DNA of 64,000 bases from Nocardia sp. BMG111209 (GTDB lineage Bacteria; Actinomycetota; Actinomycetes; Mycobacteriales; Mycobacteriaceae). A program made the position numbers and the translations under genes. The notes beneath the pieces are model-generated. The model was not told the origin of the DNA. It saw only the letters and a program-made list of their open reading frames with translations, and ran no database searches. Below are positions 43,711 to 52,659 of this stretch, piece after piece (position 1 is the stretch's first letter; each line of letters starts with the position of its first letter). The stretch spans positions 620,001-684,000 of the forward strand of contig NZ_KB907310.1 of assembly GCF_000381925.1 (NCBI RefSeq), given 5' to 3'.

Positions 43711-46700
43711 CGCAGGCGCAGGCCGCGGGGGGTGGCGGCGAAGCCTGCGGCGGTGAGCAGGGGGGCGAACGAACTGCCGTGGACGGATTCGCCGTCGATG
43801 CGGTCGATGACCAGCGAGTCGACGCGGCGGTCGTGGACCAGGGCGGCGAGGGCAGTGGCCGCGTCGGTGCGACTCTGCGGATCCTCGGTGAAGGTGAGCA
43901 GGGTCTTGCCGCCGCGCTCCAGGTAGAGGGTCAGTTCGCCGCCGACCAGGACGACGATCGCACCGGCCTTGCGACCGGGCCGGTGCCCGGCCGATTCGGG
44001 GGCACCCTTGGGCCAGGGCAGTGCGGCGCCGTAGGGGTTGGCCGGATCGCACGCGGCCAGGGCGAGTACCGGGGCCGGGGTGTGTTCCGGCCGTTCGATG
44101 TCGAACGAGCGCAGCCGGTCGACCACGTCGGTGGTGGAGAACTGGGCACCGCCGAGGGTGTCGACGAAGTAGCCGCGGCGGCATCGGCCGCGGTCCTCGA
44201 ATTCGGTGAGCACCCGATACATCAGGGCGAACCCGCCCGGTACGCCCTCGCTCTGCACCGCGCCCCGGGTGAGCACGCCGTACCGTTCGAGCAGCTGATC
44301 GGCGGTGGCGTGCGCGCGAATCGTATTGTCCGCCACCCGTTCCGGAAGCAGCGACCAACGGCCCGCGACGGTCGGGGGACCGGTCCGGGTCGGCATGGTC
44401 GCGCGCGGCAGGTAGGCCCGGCCGCGCGGCGTGCGCCGTGGGGCGCGATGAGCGGTCGTGCTGCGGGTGGTGCCGGACAGCAATGCCCGCACCGGCGCGA
44501 ACGTATCGCCGGACACGTATCCGGCCCAGACCAGATCCCACAGCGCCGCCGCTACCGCGGTGTCGTCGAGCAGGCCGGTCGCATCGGACAACTGCCGGAA
44601 GAAGTACGCGCCGGCGGGCATCGACACGACCTGTCGGCCGGCGGCCGAATCATCCTGCGGGGCAGCGGTTTCCGGCACTATGGTGGCGCCGAGTGCCAGC
44701 AGCAGTGCGATCTGGATCTCGCCGAGGTCGATCTCGTCCGGCGGGGCGAGGGTGAAGCCCGCGTGTTCGGCCGGATGCAGGGCGATCCAGCCGTCCTTGG
44801 CGGTGATGGCGCCGTGCCCGGACCACACGATCTCGCCGGTGGCGGTCAACTCGTCGAGCATGGCCGGGGTGTAGTCGCGCACCCGCGACGGCAGGATCAG
44901 CGACTCCCACGCCGAGGCCGGAATCGGCACGCCCGCAAGCTGTTCCACCACGGTGGCGACCCCGTCCACGCCGCGCAGCTCACCGGTGCCGATGTGCTGC
45001 CAGACCGGCAGGAATCGGGCCAGCGCCGTCGTCGCGACCGGCTCCACCTCTTTGCGCGCGGCCGCCAGCGACCGGCGGCGCAATCGGCGCAGCACCTCGG
45101 TGTCGCACCATTCGCCGCCGCTCGCGCCGGGCGTGAATTCGCCCTCCACGACCCGCTTCTCGGCGGTCAGCCGATGCAGTGCGGTGGCGGCGACCGCCGG
45201 GCCGAGGCCGAAACGCCGGGCCACCGCCTCCGTCCCGAACGGGCCGTGGGTGCGGGCATACCGGCCGACCAGGTCGCCGAGCGGATCGGCGACCGGTTCG
45301 ATGAACGCCGCCGGGGTACCGATCGGCAGCGGTACGCCGAGGGCGTCGCGCAGCCGGGCGGCATCCTCCACCGCGGCCCACCAGCGCGCACCGGCGAACG
45401 AAACCTCCAGCGCGCGACGGGCTTTCGACAACTCCGCGAACCAGGGGCCCGGATCGCCGGTGCAGCGCAGCGCCGCCTCCGCCGCGGTCAGCGGGCCGAG
45501 CAGCCGCAGGAGATCGGCGAGACCCTCGGCGTCGCGGGCCTGCCGCTCGGGGGTCAGGCGTTGCAGCTCGCGCTCGGTGAGCTCCAGCACCGCCGGATCG
45601 AGCAGTTCTCGCAGCTCCACCCGGCCGAGCAGTTCGGCGAGCAGCCCGGAGTCCAGCGACAACGCGGCGGCCCGGCGTTCGGCCAGCGGACTGTCGCCCT
45701 CGTACATGAACTGCCCGATGTAGTCGAACAGCAGGGAGTTGGCGAACGGGGAGGGCGCGGCGGTCTCGACGGCCACCAGCCGCATCTTGCGGCGGGCGAC
45801 GGCGACCAGCAGTTCGCGCAGCGACGGCAGGTCGTACACGTCCTGCAGGCATTCGCGCACGGTCTCCAGCAGGATCGGGAAATCGGGGAACTTCCGGGCC
45901 ACATCGAGCAGTTGCGCCGCGCGCTGCCGCTGCTGCCACAGCGGCGCCCGCCGGCCGGGATCGCGGCGCGGCAGCAGCAGCGCTCGGGCCGCGCACTCCC
46001 GGAACCGCGAGGCGAACAGCGCCGAACCGCCGACCTGTTCGGTGACGATCTCGTCGATCTCGTCGGGTTCGAAGACGAACAGCTCCGGACCGGGTGGATC
46101 GTCGGTGGTATCCGGCAGCCGCACCACGATGCCGTCGTCGGACGCGGTCGGCGCGGCATCCACCCCGAACCGCTCCCGCAGCCGGGACCCGACCGCCAGC
46201 GCCCACGGCGCGTGCACCGGCAATCCGTACGGCGAGTGCAGTACCAGCCGCCAGTCGCCCAGCTCGTCCCGGAACCGCTCGACCACGAGGGTCCGATCGG
46301 TCGGTAACTGACCGGTGGCGGCCTGCTGTTCCCGCAGCAGCGCAACCAGATTGGCGGTCGCGAAGGCGTCCAGCCCGGCCCCGCGGGTCGCCTGCTCGAG
46401 CAGGTCCAGGTCATTGCCGGCGGCCCGCGACCGGGCCGATTCGGCTTGCGGCGCAGTGCTTTCCGCCTCGGTATCGCGCCGCCCGATCAGCGCGTCCACC
46501 TCCGAGGCGCGGGCCCGCTCGACCGCCTGTCCGGCGGTGCGCACGAATTCACCGAGGGCGGCGCCCAATTCGGCCGGGCGGCCCAGGGAATCGCCGTGCC
46601 AGAACGGGAGCCGGCCCGGCAGCCCGAACGCGGGGGAGACCAGCACTCGGTCGTGGGTGATCTCCTCGATGCGCCAGCTGGTGGCGCCGAGGGCGAACAC

Positions 46701-48389
46701 ATCGCCGACCCGGGACTCGTAGACCATCTCCTCGTCGAGTTCGCCGACGCGGGAGGCTCGTTCGCCGACCATGAACACCGGGAACAGGCCGCGATCGGGT
46801 ATCGCGCCGCCGGAGGTGACGGCCAGTCGCTGGGCCCCGGGACGTCCGGCGAGGGTGCCCGCGTCGCGATCCCACACCACTCGCGGCCGCAGTTCGGCGA
46901 ACTCGTCGGAGGGATAGCGGCCGGACAACAGGTCCAGCACCGATTCGTAGGCCGAACGCGGCAGTGCCGCATAGCTACCGGTGCCGCGCACGGTCTCGAA
47001 CCAGGCATCGACATCGATCGGTTCCAGCGCACAGGCCGCGACGGTCTGCTGGGCCAGGATGTCCAGCGGATGCGCGGGCACGTCGAGCCGTTCGATCTGC
47101 CCGGCCGTCATGCGCATCGACGCCACCGCGCAGTGCACGACATCGGTGCGGTGCTTCGGGAAGATGACCCCGCGCGAGATCTCACCGACCTGATGTCCGG
47201 CCCGCCCGACCCGCTGCAGACCGCTGGCAACCGACGGCGGCGCCTCCACCTGCACCACCAGATCGACCGCGCCCATATCGATGCCGAGTTCCAGGCTGCT
47301 GGTCGCGACCACACAGCGCAGCCGCCCGGTCTTGAGGTCGTCCTCGATGATCGCGCGCTGCTCCTTGCTGACCGAGCCGTGGTGCGCGCGGGCCAGCAGC
47401 GGCGCGGCGCCGTGCGACACCTCGGTGGGCGCGCCCAGCTGGGCCGGGGGTGCGTGGGTGCGGGAGACCGGCTCGGCGGACTCGTCGCTCACCACGCCCA
47501 GCCGCTCGGCATACGACTCGTTGAGCCGGGCCGTGAGCCGCTCGGCGAGCCGGCGCGAGTTGGCGAACACGATCGAGGACCGATGGTCGAGCACCAGGTC
47601 GACGATCGCCGAATCCACATGCGGCCAGATGGATCCCGGCTGGGTGGAATCGCCCGAGGGGTCCGGCTCGGTCATATCCGGCACCGGCACGCGCACCGAG
47701 AGATCGAAGGTTTTCGGGGCGGGCGGCGCGACTATGGTGATCGGCGCGGGCCCCACCAGGAACCGGCCCACCTCCGCCGGCGGCCGCACGGTGGCCGACA
47801 GGCCGATCCGCTGGGCCGGCCGCTCGGTGAGCAGATCCAGCCGGGCCAGCGACAGTGCCAGGTGCGCACCGCGTTTCGACCCGGCGATGGCGTGCACCTC
47901 GTCGATGATCACCGTGTTCACCGTGGCGAGCGTGTCGCGGGCCGCCGAGGTGAGCATGAGGTACAGCGACTCCGGCGTGGTGATGAGGATGTCCGGCGGG
48001 TTGCGCTGCAGGGCCCGCCGCGCAGTCGCCGTCGTATCGCCGGAACGCACTCCCACGCTGATCTCCGGGGCAGGCACCCCCAGCCGTTTCGCGGTCTGGG
48101 TGACCCCGACCAGCGGGGCGCGCAAATTGCGCTCCACATCCACCGCGAGGGCCTTCAGCGGGGAGATGTAGAGCACCGAGGTACCGCGCGGACCTTCCTC
48201 CGCCGGACGGGCCGCCAGCCGATCGATCGCCCACAGGAACGCCGACAGGGTTTTGCCGGACCCGGTCGGTGCGATGACCAGAGTGTGTTCACCTGCGGCG
48301 ATGGCCTGCCACGCGCCCAGCTGAGCGGGCGTCGGCGCCGGGAAGGCGCCGTCGAACCACTCCTGGGTCGCAGGGGAGAACTGCTGCAC
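43698..48389 (-). CDS. lhr: Lhr-family large ATP-dependent helicase
   Basis: The 1563-aa SF2 3'-to-5' helicase includes an Lhr-core (RecA-like domains, winged helix and Lhr domain, roughly the first 850 residues) plus a large C-terminal extension with further winged-helix modules. Motifs include Walker A APTGSGKTLSAF, DEVHAIAGSKRG (motif II), SATVRPP (motif III) and the late QRVGRAGHQ (motif VI). The GTG at 48389 is preferred, with a weak CAGACT -10 6 nt upstream; earlier in-frame codons are Arg-rich and atypical. It lies close to nei2, and Lhr is damage-induced in mycobacteria. The C-terminus runs into the repeat array. Confidence 0.93.
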   Translation of the reverse strand: MQQFSPATQEWFDGAFPAPTPAQLGAWQAIAAGEHTLVIAPTGSGKTLSAFLWAIDRLAARPAEEGPRGTSVLYISPLKALAVDVERNLRAPLVGVTQTAKRLGVPAPEISVGVRSGDTTATARRALQRNPPDILITTPESLYLMLTSAARDTLATVNTVIIDEVHAIAGSKRGAHLALSLARLDLLTERPAQRIGLSATVRPPAEVGRFLVGPAPITIVAPPAPKTFDLSVRVPVPDMTEPDPSGDSTQPGSIWPHVDSAIVDLVLDHRSSIVFANSRRLAERLTARLNESYAERLGVVSDESAEPVSRTHAPPAQLGAPTEVSHGAAPLLARAHHGSVSKEQRAIIEDDLKTGRLRCVVATSSLELGIDMGAVDLVVQVEAPPSVASGLQRVGRAGHQVGEISRGVIFPKHRTDVVHCAVASMRMTAGQIERLDVPAHPLDILAQQTVAACALEPIDVDAWFETVRGTGSYAALPRSAYESVLDLLSGRYPSDEFAELRPRVVWDRDAGTLAGRPGAQRLAVTSGGAIPDRGLFPVFMVGERASRVGELDEEMVYESRVGDVFALGATSWRIEEITHDRVLVSPAFGLPGRLPFWHGDSLGRPAELGAALGEFVRTAGQAVERARASEVDALIGRRDTEAESTAPQAESARSRAAGNDLDLLEQATRGAGLDAFATANLVALLREQQAATGQLPTDRTLVVERFRDELGDWRLVLHSPYGLPVHAPWALAVGSRLRERFGVDAAPTASDDGIVVRLPDTTDDPPGPELFVFEPDEIDEIVTEQVGGSALFASRFRECAARALLLPRRDPGRRAPLWQQRQRAAQLLDVARKFPDFPILLETVRECLQDVYDLPSLRELLVAVARRKMRLVAVETAAPSPFANSLLFDYIGQFMYEGDSPLAERRAAALSLDSGLLAELLGRVELRELLDPAVLELTERELQRLTPERQARDAEGLADLLRLLGPLTAAEAALRCTGDPGPWFAELSKARRALEVSFAGARWWAAVEDAARLRDALGVPLPIGTPAAFIEPVADPLGDLVGRYARTHGPFGTEAVARRFGLGPAVAATALHRLTAEKRVVEGEFTPGASGGEWCDTEVLRRLRRRSLAAARKEVEPVATTALARFLPVWQHIGTGELRGVDGVATVVEQLAGVPIPASAWESLILPSRVRDYTPAMLDELTATGEIVWSGHGAITAKDGWIALHPAEHAGFTLAPPDEIDLGEIQIALLLALGATIVPETAAPQDDSAAGRQVVSMPAGAYFFRQLSDATGLLDDTAVAAALWDLVWAGYVSGDTFAPVRALLSGTTRSTTAHRAPRRTPRGRAYLPRATMPTRTGPPTVAGRWSLLPERVADNTIRAHATADQLLERYGVLTRGAVQSEGVPGGFALMYRVLTEFEDRGRCRRGYFVDTLGGAQFSTTDVVDRLRSFDIERPEHTPAPVLALAACDPANPYGAALPWPKGAPESAGHRPGRKAGAIVVLVGGELTLYLERGGKTLLTFTEDPQSRTDAATALAALVHDRRVDSLVIDRIDGESVHGSSFAPLLTAAGFAATPRGLRLRGRP

Positions 48390-48489
48390 GACCCCAGTCT
48401 GCACCGGGGTACCGACACAAATATCCCGGCCCGGGTATCGAGTCGAGCGAAGCCTGAGCAATCTCCGGACGAGCACCCGCGCCGGGCCG

Positions 48490-48495
48490 TACGCT
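48490..48495 (+). promoter_or_regulatory. -10 box for leaderless histidine-phosphatase-like gene
   Basis: TACGCT ends 7 nt before the GTG at 48503. Confidence 0.55.
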
Positions 48496-48502
48496 TCCCG
48501 GC

Positions 48503-49054
48503 GTGGAGAAGGTGCTCCGAGTCGATTTGGTCAGTCACGGAATGACCGAGGCGATGCGCACAGCACGATTTCCGGTGGACGAACCGCTGACCGAGGCCGG
48601 TCGCCGCGCGGTCGCCGCCTGCGGTCGGCTACCGGTGGCCCGGGTGCTCACCGCGCCGGAGCGCCGCGCCATCGAGACCGCGGCGCTGCTGGGCCTGCTC
48701 GGCGAGGCCGACGACCGGTTGCGCGATCTGGACGCCGGCGCCTGGCGCGGCGGGGAACTGCTGGCAGTGCCCCGGGGCGAGCTCTACACCTGGCTCACCG
48801 ACCCGAAGTTCCGTGGTCACGGCCGAGAGGCGGTCGTCGACGTGATCGATCGAACCCGGGACTGGCTCACCGACATCGCCTCGGAGGGGGTGCCGACCAT
48901 CGCCGTCACCCACCCCGCGGTGATCCGCGCCGCCCTGCTGGTGAGCCTGGACGCACCGCCGAAATCGTTCTGGCGCATCGACATTCCGCCGATGTGCGTC
49001 ACCCGGCTGAACTACCGCCACGACTGGACGTTGCACTTCCGGGCGACCGTGTGA
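48503..49054 (+). CDS. Histidine phosphatase superfamily-like protein
   Basis: The 183-aa product has the fold of phosphoglycerate-mutase-like phosphatases: an N-terminal LVSHGMTEAM in place of the usual RHG motif, PLTEAGRRA, the mid-chain Arg in TAPERRAIETA, and the second catalytic His in IAVTHPAVIRAA. The nucleophilic histidine (H12) is kept, but the preceding Arg is a serine. Activity may be altered or directed to a different phosphate ester. It is divergent from lhr, and its stop is 3 bp from the convergent pcd stop. Confidence 0.8.
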   Translation: MEKVLRVDLVSHGMTEAMRTARFPVDEPLTEAGRRAVAACGRLPVARVLTAPERRAIETAALLGLLGEADDRLRDLDAGAWRGGELLAVPRGELYTWLTDPKFRGHGREAVVDVIDRTRDWLTDIASEGVPTIAVTHPAVIRAALLVSLDAPPKSFWRIDIPPMCVTRLNYRHDWTLHFRATV

Positions 49055-49057
49055 ACC

Positions 49058-50602
49058 TCACCCGAACGTGATGCCCTGTGCCAGCGGCAGTTCCGCGGAG
49101 TAGTTGATCGTGTTGGTGGCCCGGCGCATGTACGCCTTCCAGGAATCGGAGCCGGATTCGCGGCCGCCGCCGGTCTGCTTCTCGCCGCCGAACGCACCGC
49201 CGATCTCGGCCCCGGAGGTGCCGATGTTCACGTTGGCGATCCCGCAGTCGGAACCGTCGGCGGCGAGGAAGCGCTCCGCCTCGCGCTGGTCACCGGTGAA
49301 GATCGACGACGAGAGTCCTTGCGGCACACCGTTGTGCACGGCGATCGCGGTCTCGAAATCGGTGTAGTCGAGCAGGTGGAGGATCGGCGCGAAGGTCTCC
49401 TCGCGGACGATCGCGGTCTGCGAGGGCATCCGCACGATCGCCGGGCGCACGTAATAGGACGCGTCCCCGGCCACCGCCACTCGCTCACCGCCGCACAGCA
49501 GTTCGCCGCCGTCGCGGCGTGCCTCGGCCAGCGCGCGCTGCATGGCGTCGTACGCCCGGCCGTCGATCAGCGGACCCACCAGCGTTCGCGGATCGAACGG
49601 ATCACCCACGGGCAGTTGTTCGTACGCGGTGACCAGGCGGTCGGCGAGCCGATTCGCGATGTCGCGGTGCGCGATCAGCCGCCGCAGCGTGGTGCAGCGC
49701 TGTCCGGCGGTGCCGGCGGCGGCGAAAACCACGGCGCGGGTGACGAGTTCGAGATCGGCAGAGGCGGTCACGATCGCGGCGTTGTTGCCGCCGAGTTCCA
49801 GCAGGCAGCGGCCGAATCGGGCCGCCACCCGCGGTGCCACCGCGCGACCCATCCGCGTCGATCCGGTGGCGCTGACCAGCGCCACCCGCTCGTCGTCGAC
49901 CAGTCGTTCGCCCACCTCGGTGCCGCCGAGCAGCAGCTGATGGATCTCCGGATCGACACCCTCCTCGGCCGCGGCCCGGCGCAGCAGCGCATGGCAGGCG
50001 ATCGCGGTCAGCGAGGTGGTCGCCGAGGGTTTCCAGACCACGGTATCGCCGCAGACCAGCGCGATCGCGGTATTCCACGACCACACCGCGACCGGGAAGT
50101 TGAACGCCGAGATCACCCCCACCACACCGAGTGGATGCCAGGTCTCCTGCAGCCGGTGGCCCGGTCGCTCCGACGGCATGGTGCTGCCGTACAACTGCCG
50201 GGACAGTCCCACCGCGAACTCGCAGACATCGATCATCTCCTGCACCTCGCCGCGCGCCTCGGCGCCGATCTTGCCCGCCTCCAGCGTCACCAATTCGGCC
50301 AGCTCGCCGAGGTTTTCGGTGAGCAGCCGGCCCAGCCGGCGCACCACCGCCGCGCGCCGCGGCGCGGGCACGGTCCGCCAGGATCGAAAGGCGTTGGCCG
50401 CCTTCTCGATTGCGGCATCGACCTGATCCGGGGTGTGCCCGGCCAGGGTCGCCAGCTCGCCGCCGGTGATCGGGGTGCGGGCCGACAGTGTTCCGGCGGT
50501 GGGCATTTCGGCGCCGAGCGCGTGCAGCGCACGCTCCGCGCGGACGCGCAGTTCGGCCGTGTCCGGCGCCGCGGTGCCGGGGCGGACGGAGACGTTGGTC
50601 AT
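49058..50602 (-). CDS. pcd: Piperideine-6-carboxylate / alpha-aminoadipate semialdehyde dehydrogenase
   Basis: NAD-dependent aldehyde dehydrogenase that oxidises the product of lysine 6-aminotransferase to alpha-aminoadipate. The 514-aa protein has the NAD-site Lys in VVWK191PSATT, the catalytic Glu in LE269LGGNN, and the catalytic Cys in GQRC303TTLRR, an ALDH7 (antiquitin)-type layout. AGGAG precedes the ATG. The position next to lrpA and lat, all within 3.5 kb, gives the specific function; sequence alone would only say ALDH. Confidence 0.92.
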   Translation of the reverse strand: MTNVSVRPGTAAPDTAELRVRAERALHALGAEMPTAGTLSARTPITGGELATLAGHTPDQVDAAIEKAANAFRSWRTVPAPRRAAVVRRLGRLLTENLGELAELVTLEAGKIGAEARGEVQEMIDVCEFAVGLSRQLYGSTMPSERPGHRLQETWHPLGVVGVISAFNFPVAVWSWNTAIALVCGDTVVWKPSATTSLTAIACHALLRRAAAEEGVDPEIHQLLLGGTEVGERLVDDERVALVSATGSTRMGRAVAPRVAARFGRCLLELGGNNAAIVTASADLELVTRAVVFAAAGTAGQRCTTLRRLIAHRDIANRLADRLVTAYEQLPVGDPFDPRTLVGPLIDGRAYDAMQRALAEARRDGGELLCGGERVAVAGDASYYVRPAIVRMPSQTAIVREETFAPILHLLDYTDFETAIAVHNGVPQGLSSSIFTGDQREAERFLAADGSDCGIANVNIGTSGAEIGGAFGGEKQTGGGRESGSDSWKAYMRRATNTINYSAELPLAQGITFG

Positions 50603-50657
50603 GGCAGCTCCTGGGGTCGGCGGGAATATTTCCGGCCACGAGTCGGGCCGTCTGGGT

Positions 50658-50663
50658 TAGCCT
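50658..50663 (+). promoter_or_regulatory. -10 box for leaderless lrpA
   Basis: TAGCCT ends 6 nt before the ATG at 50670. The pcd start lies only 67 bp away on the other strand. Confidence 0.6.
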
Positions 50664-50669
50664 TCGCTG

Positions 50670-51122
50670 ATGGCTGACGTGCCGGGGAAACCCGTTCTGG
50701 ACGACATCGATCGACTACTGATCCGCGAACTGATGGCCGACGGCCGCGCGACGCTCTCCAACCTCGCGGAAAAGGCCACGTTGTCGGTATCGGCGGTGCA
50801 GTCCCGGGTACGTCGGCTGGAGGCGCGCGGTGTGATCCGAGGGTATACGGCCAAGGTCGATCCCGAGGCGCTCGGACAGCTCCTGTCGGCATACGTCGCC
50901 ATCACTCCTCTCGACCCCTCTCAGCCCGATGACGCCCCGGCCCTGCTGCAGCACATCCCTGGGATCGAGGAGTGCCACTCGGTGGCCGGTGACGAGAGCT
51001 ATATGTTGCTGGTGCGGGTGGCCTCGCCACGGCATCTGGAACAGCTGCTGCAGGAGATCCGCGCGACCGCGAACGTGCGGACCCGCAGCACGATCATCCT
51101 GCAAACATTCTACGACAGATGA
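50670..51122 (+). CDS. lrpA: Lrp/AsnC-family regulator
   Basis: The 150-aa product has an N-terminal winged helix-turn-helix (LDDIDRLLIRELMADGRATL, then LAEKATLSVSAVQSRVRRLE) and a C-terminal RAM ligand domain of the AsnC type (AYVAITPLDPS, GIEECHSVAGDESYMLLVRV). The M. tuberculosis counterpart (Rv3291c) is an Lrp-like feast/famine regulator next to lat. Here it lies between divergent pcd and codirectional lat and very probably controls both in response to lysine or related amino acids. Confidence 0.93.
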   Translation: MADVPGKPVLDDIDRLLIRELMADGRATLSNLAEKATLSVSAVQSRVRRLEARGVIRGYTAKVDPEALGQLLSAYVAITPLDPSQPDDAPALLQHIPGIEECHSVAGDESYMLLVRVASPRHLEQLLQEIRATANVRTRSTIILQTFYDR

Positions 51123-51180
51123 TGCAAGATCGTAATTTATCCGGATATCCGTAGCTTTAGCGTAAAAATTTGCGTAGTCT
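51123..51180 (+). promoter_or_regulatory. lat promoter with clustered palindromes
   Basis: This short AT-rich stretch contains overlapping palindromes ATCCGGAT and GGATATCC near 51140-51150, and CGTAATTTAT and CGTAAAAATTTGCG words. The -10 TAGTCT at 51175-51180 ends 6 nt before the GTG start of lat. The arrangement suits several LrpA dimers. Confidence 0.6.
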
Positions 51181-51186
51181 TCGGGT

Positions 51187-52536
51187 GTGACCATCGAACT
51201 GGAACGACCCGGGGTGGTTACCGACGAGGCGCCGGTCACCCCCGCTCGGGTTCACGAGATCCTGTCCGCGAACATCCTCGCCGACGGGTTCGATCTGGTG
51301 CTGGATCTGCGCGCCTCGCGCGGCCGGCGCCTGGTCGACGCCCGCGACGGCGCCGAGTACCTGGACATGTTCGGCTTCTTCGCGTCGTCCGCACTGGGGA
51401 TGAATCACCCCGCGCTGGCCGACGACGAAGAATTCCGTGACGAGTTGACCGTCGCGGCGCTGAACAAGCCCAGCAACTCCGACGTCTACACCGTCGAGAT
51501 GGCCCGGTTCGTCGACACCTTCGCGCGCGTGCTCGGTGATCCCCGGCTGCCGCATCTGTTCTTCGTCGACGGTGGCGCGCTCGCGGTCGAGAACGCGCTG
51601 AAGGCGGCGTTCGACTGGAAGAGCCGGCACAACGAGATGCACGGCCGCCCCGCCGAACTCGGCACCAAGGTGCTGCACCTGACCGGCGCGTTCCACGGCC
51701 GCTCGGGCTACACCATGTCGCTGACCAACACCGACCCGGTCAAGACCGCGCGATTCCCGAAATTCGTCTGGCCGCGCATCGACACCCCCTTCCTCGGCGA
51801 GAACGTCGACATCGAGGCCGCCGAGCGGCACGCGCTCACCCAGGCCCGGGTCGCGTTCACCGAGAATCCGCACGACATAGCGTGTTTCATCGCCGAACCG
51901 ATCCAGGGCGAGGGCGGCGACCGCCATCTGCGGCCGCAGTTCCTGCAGGCGATGCAGGAGATGTGCCACGAACACGACGCCCTGTTCGTCCTCGACGAGG
52001 TGCAGACCGGCGTCGCGGCCACCGGCTCGGCCTGGGCCTACCGACAGCTCGGTGTGACCCCGGATCTGGTGGCCTTCGGCAAGAAGACCCAGGTGTGTGG
52101 CGTCATGGCCGGCGGTCGCATCGACGAGGTGCCCGACAACGTGTTCGCCGTCAGCTCCCGGCTGAACTCCACCTGGGGCGGCAATCTGGCCGATATGGTC
52201 CGCGCCCGGCGGATCCTGGAGGTGATCGAGAGCGAGGAGCTCGCACAGCGAGCTGCCCGGCTCGGCGAACATCTGCTGCAGCGGCTGGTCGGGCTCGCCG
52301 CATCGCACGACCAGGTGACCGAACCGCGCGGCCGCGGGCTGTTGTGCGCGATCACCCTGCCCTCGGCGACCCAGCGCGATGTGGTGCTGACCGATCTGTG
52401 GCAGCGCGAGCGGGTACTGCTGCTGGGCACCGGTGCGCGCGGGATCCGGTTCCGGCCGCCACTCACCGTGACCGCGGACGAGCTGGACGAGGCGGTCGAC
52501 GCGCTCGATCGGGTGCTGCGGGCCCTCACGCACTGA
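51187..52536 (+). CDS. lat: L-lysine 6-aminotransferase
   Basis: Transfers the epsilon-amino group of lysine to 2-oxoglutarate, giving the semialdehyde that cyclises to piperideine-6-carboxylate. The 449-aa class-III PLP aminotransferase has the PLP lysine K300 in FGKKTQVCG, D270-E271-V-Q-T-G for the pyridine nitrogen, the AEPIQGEGGD motif and a GAFHGRSGYT loop. The length and lysine position are the same as M. tuberculosis LAT (K300, from memory). The GTG start is leaderless from TAGTCT. LAT is strongly induced in persisting mycobacteria, and in Nocardia it can also feed beta-lactam synthesis. Confidence 0.96.
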   Translation: MTIELERPGVVTDEAPVTPARVHEILSANILADGFDLVLDLRASRGRRLVDARDGAEYLDMFGFFASSALGMNHPALADDEEFRDELTVAALNKPSNSDVYTVEMARFVDTFARVLGDPRLPHLFFVDGGALAVENALKAAFDWKSRHNEMHGRPAELGTKVLHLTGAFHGRSGYTMSLTNTDPVKTARFPKFVWPRIDTPFLGENVDIEAAERHALTQARVAFTENPHDIACFIAEPIQGEGGDRHLRPQFLQAMQEMCHEHDALFVLDEVQTGVAATGSAWAYRQLGVTPDLVAFGKKTQVCGVMAGGRIDEVPDNVFAVSSRLNSTWGGNLADMVRARRILEVIESEELAQRAARLGEHLLQRLVGLAASHDQVTEPRGRGLLCAITLPSATQRDVVLTDLWQRERVLLLGTGARGIRFRPPLTVTADELDEAVDALDRVLRALTH

Positions 52537-52601
52537 GTGCCGTGGCGGCACGGCACATTTCGTGTTGCGCGAATGTTTCTGTGAAAGTCGTCGTCGCCCC
52601 T

Positions 52602-52607
52602 TAATAT
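52602..52607 (+). promoter_or_regulatory. -10 box upstream of the lipoprotein leader ORF
   Basis: TAATAT ends 7 nt before the ATG at 52615. The transcript would start at or next to that ATG. Confidence 0.6.
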
Positions 52608-52614
52608 CCGCGGC

Positions 52615-52659
52615 ATGTCGACTTGCCGAACCGTTGCGGCCGTGCGGCGTGCCGCGTGA
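52615..52659 (+). CDS. 14-codon leader ORF before the lipoprotein gene
   Basis: A leaderless-type ATG opens a short frame encoding MSTCRTVAAVRRAA. Its TGA (52657-52659) overlaps the GTG at 52656 of the lipoprotein gene by 4 nt (GTGA), the usual arrangement for translational coupling. It contains one cysteine and three arginines. No other ribosome site serves the lipoprotein GTG. It may be a regulatory upstream ORF, or a chance frame if the lipoprotein starts at the TTG at 52623. Confidence 0.5.
   Translation: MSTCRTVAAVRRAA

Noticed and set aside
43435..44541. A minus-strand open frame with PTGDPQLPADP-like repeats over the array and the lhr 3' end
   Set aside because: The repeats are the DNA array read in one frame, unit lengths are not multiples of three, and the upstream part overlaps lhr in another frame.
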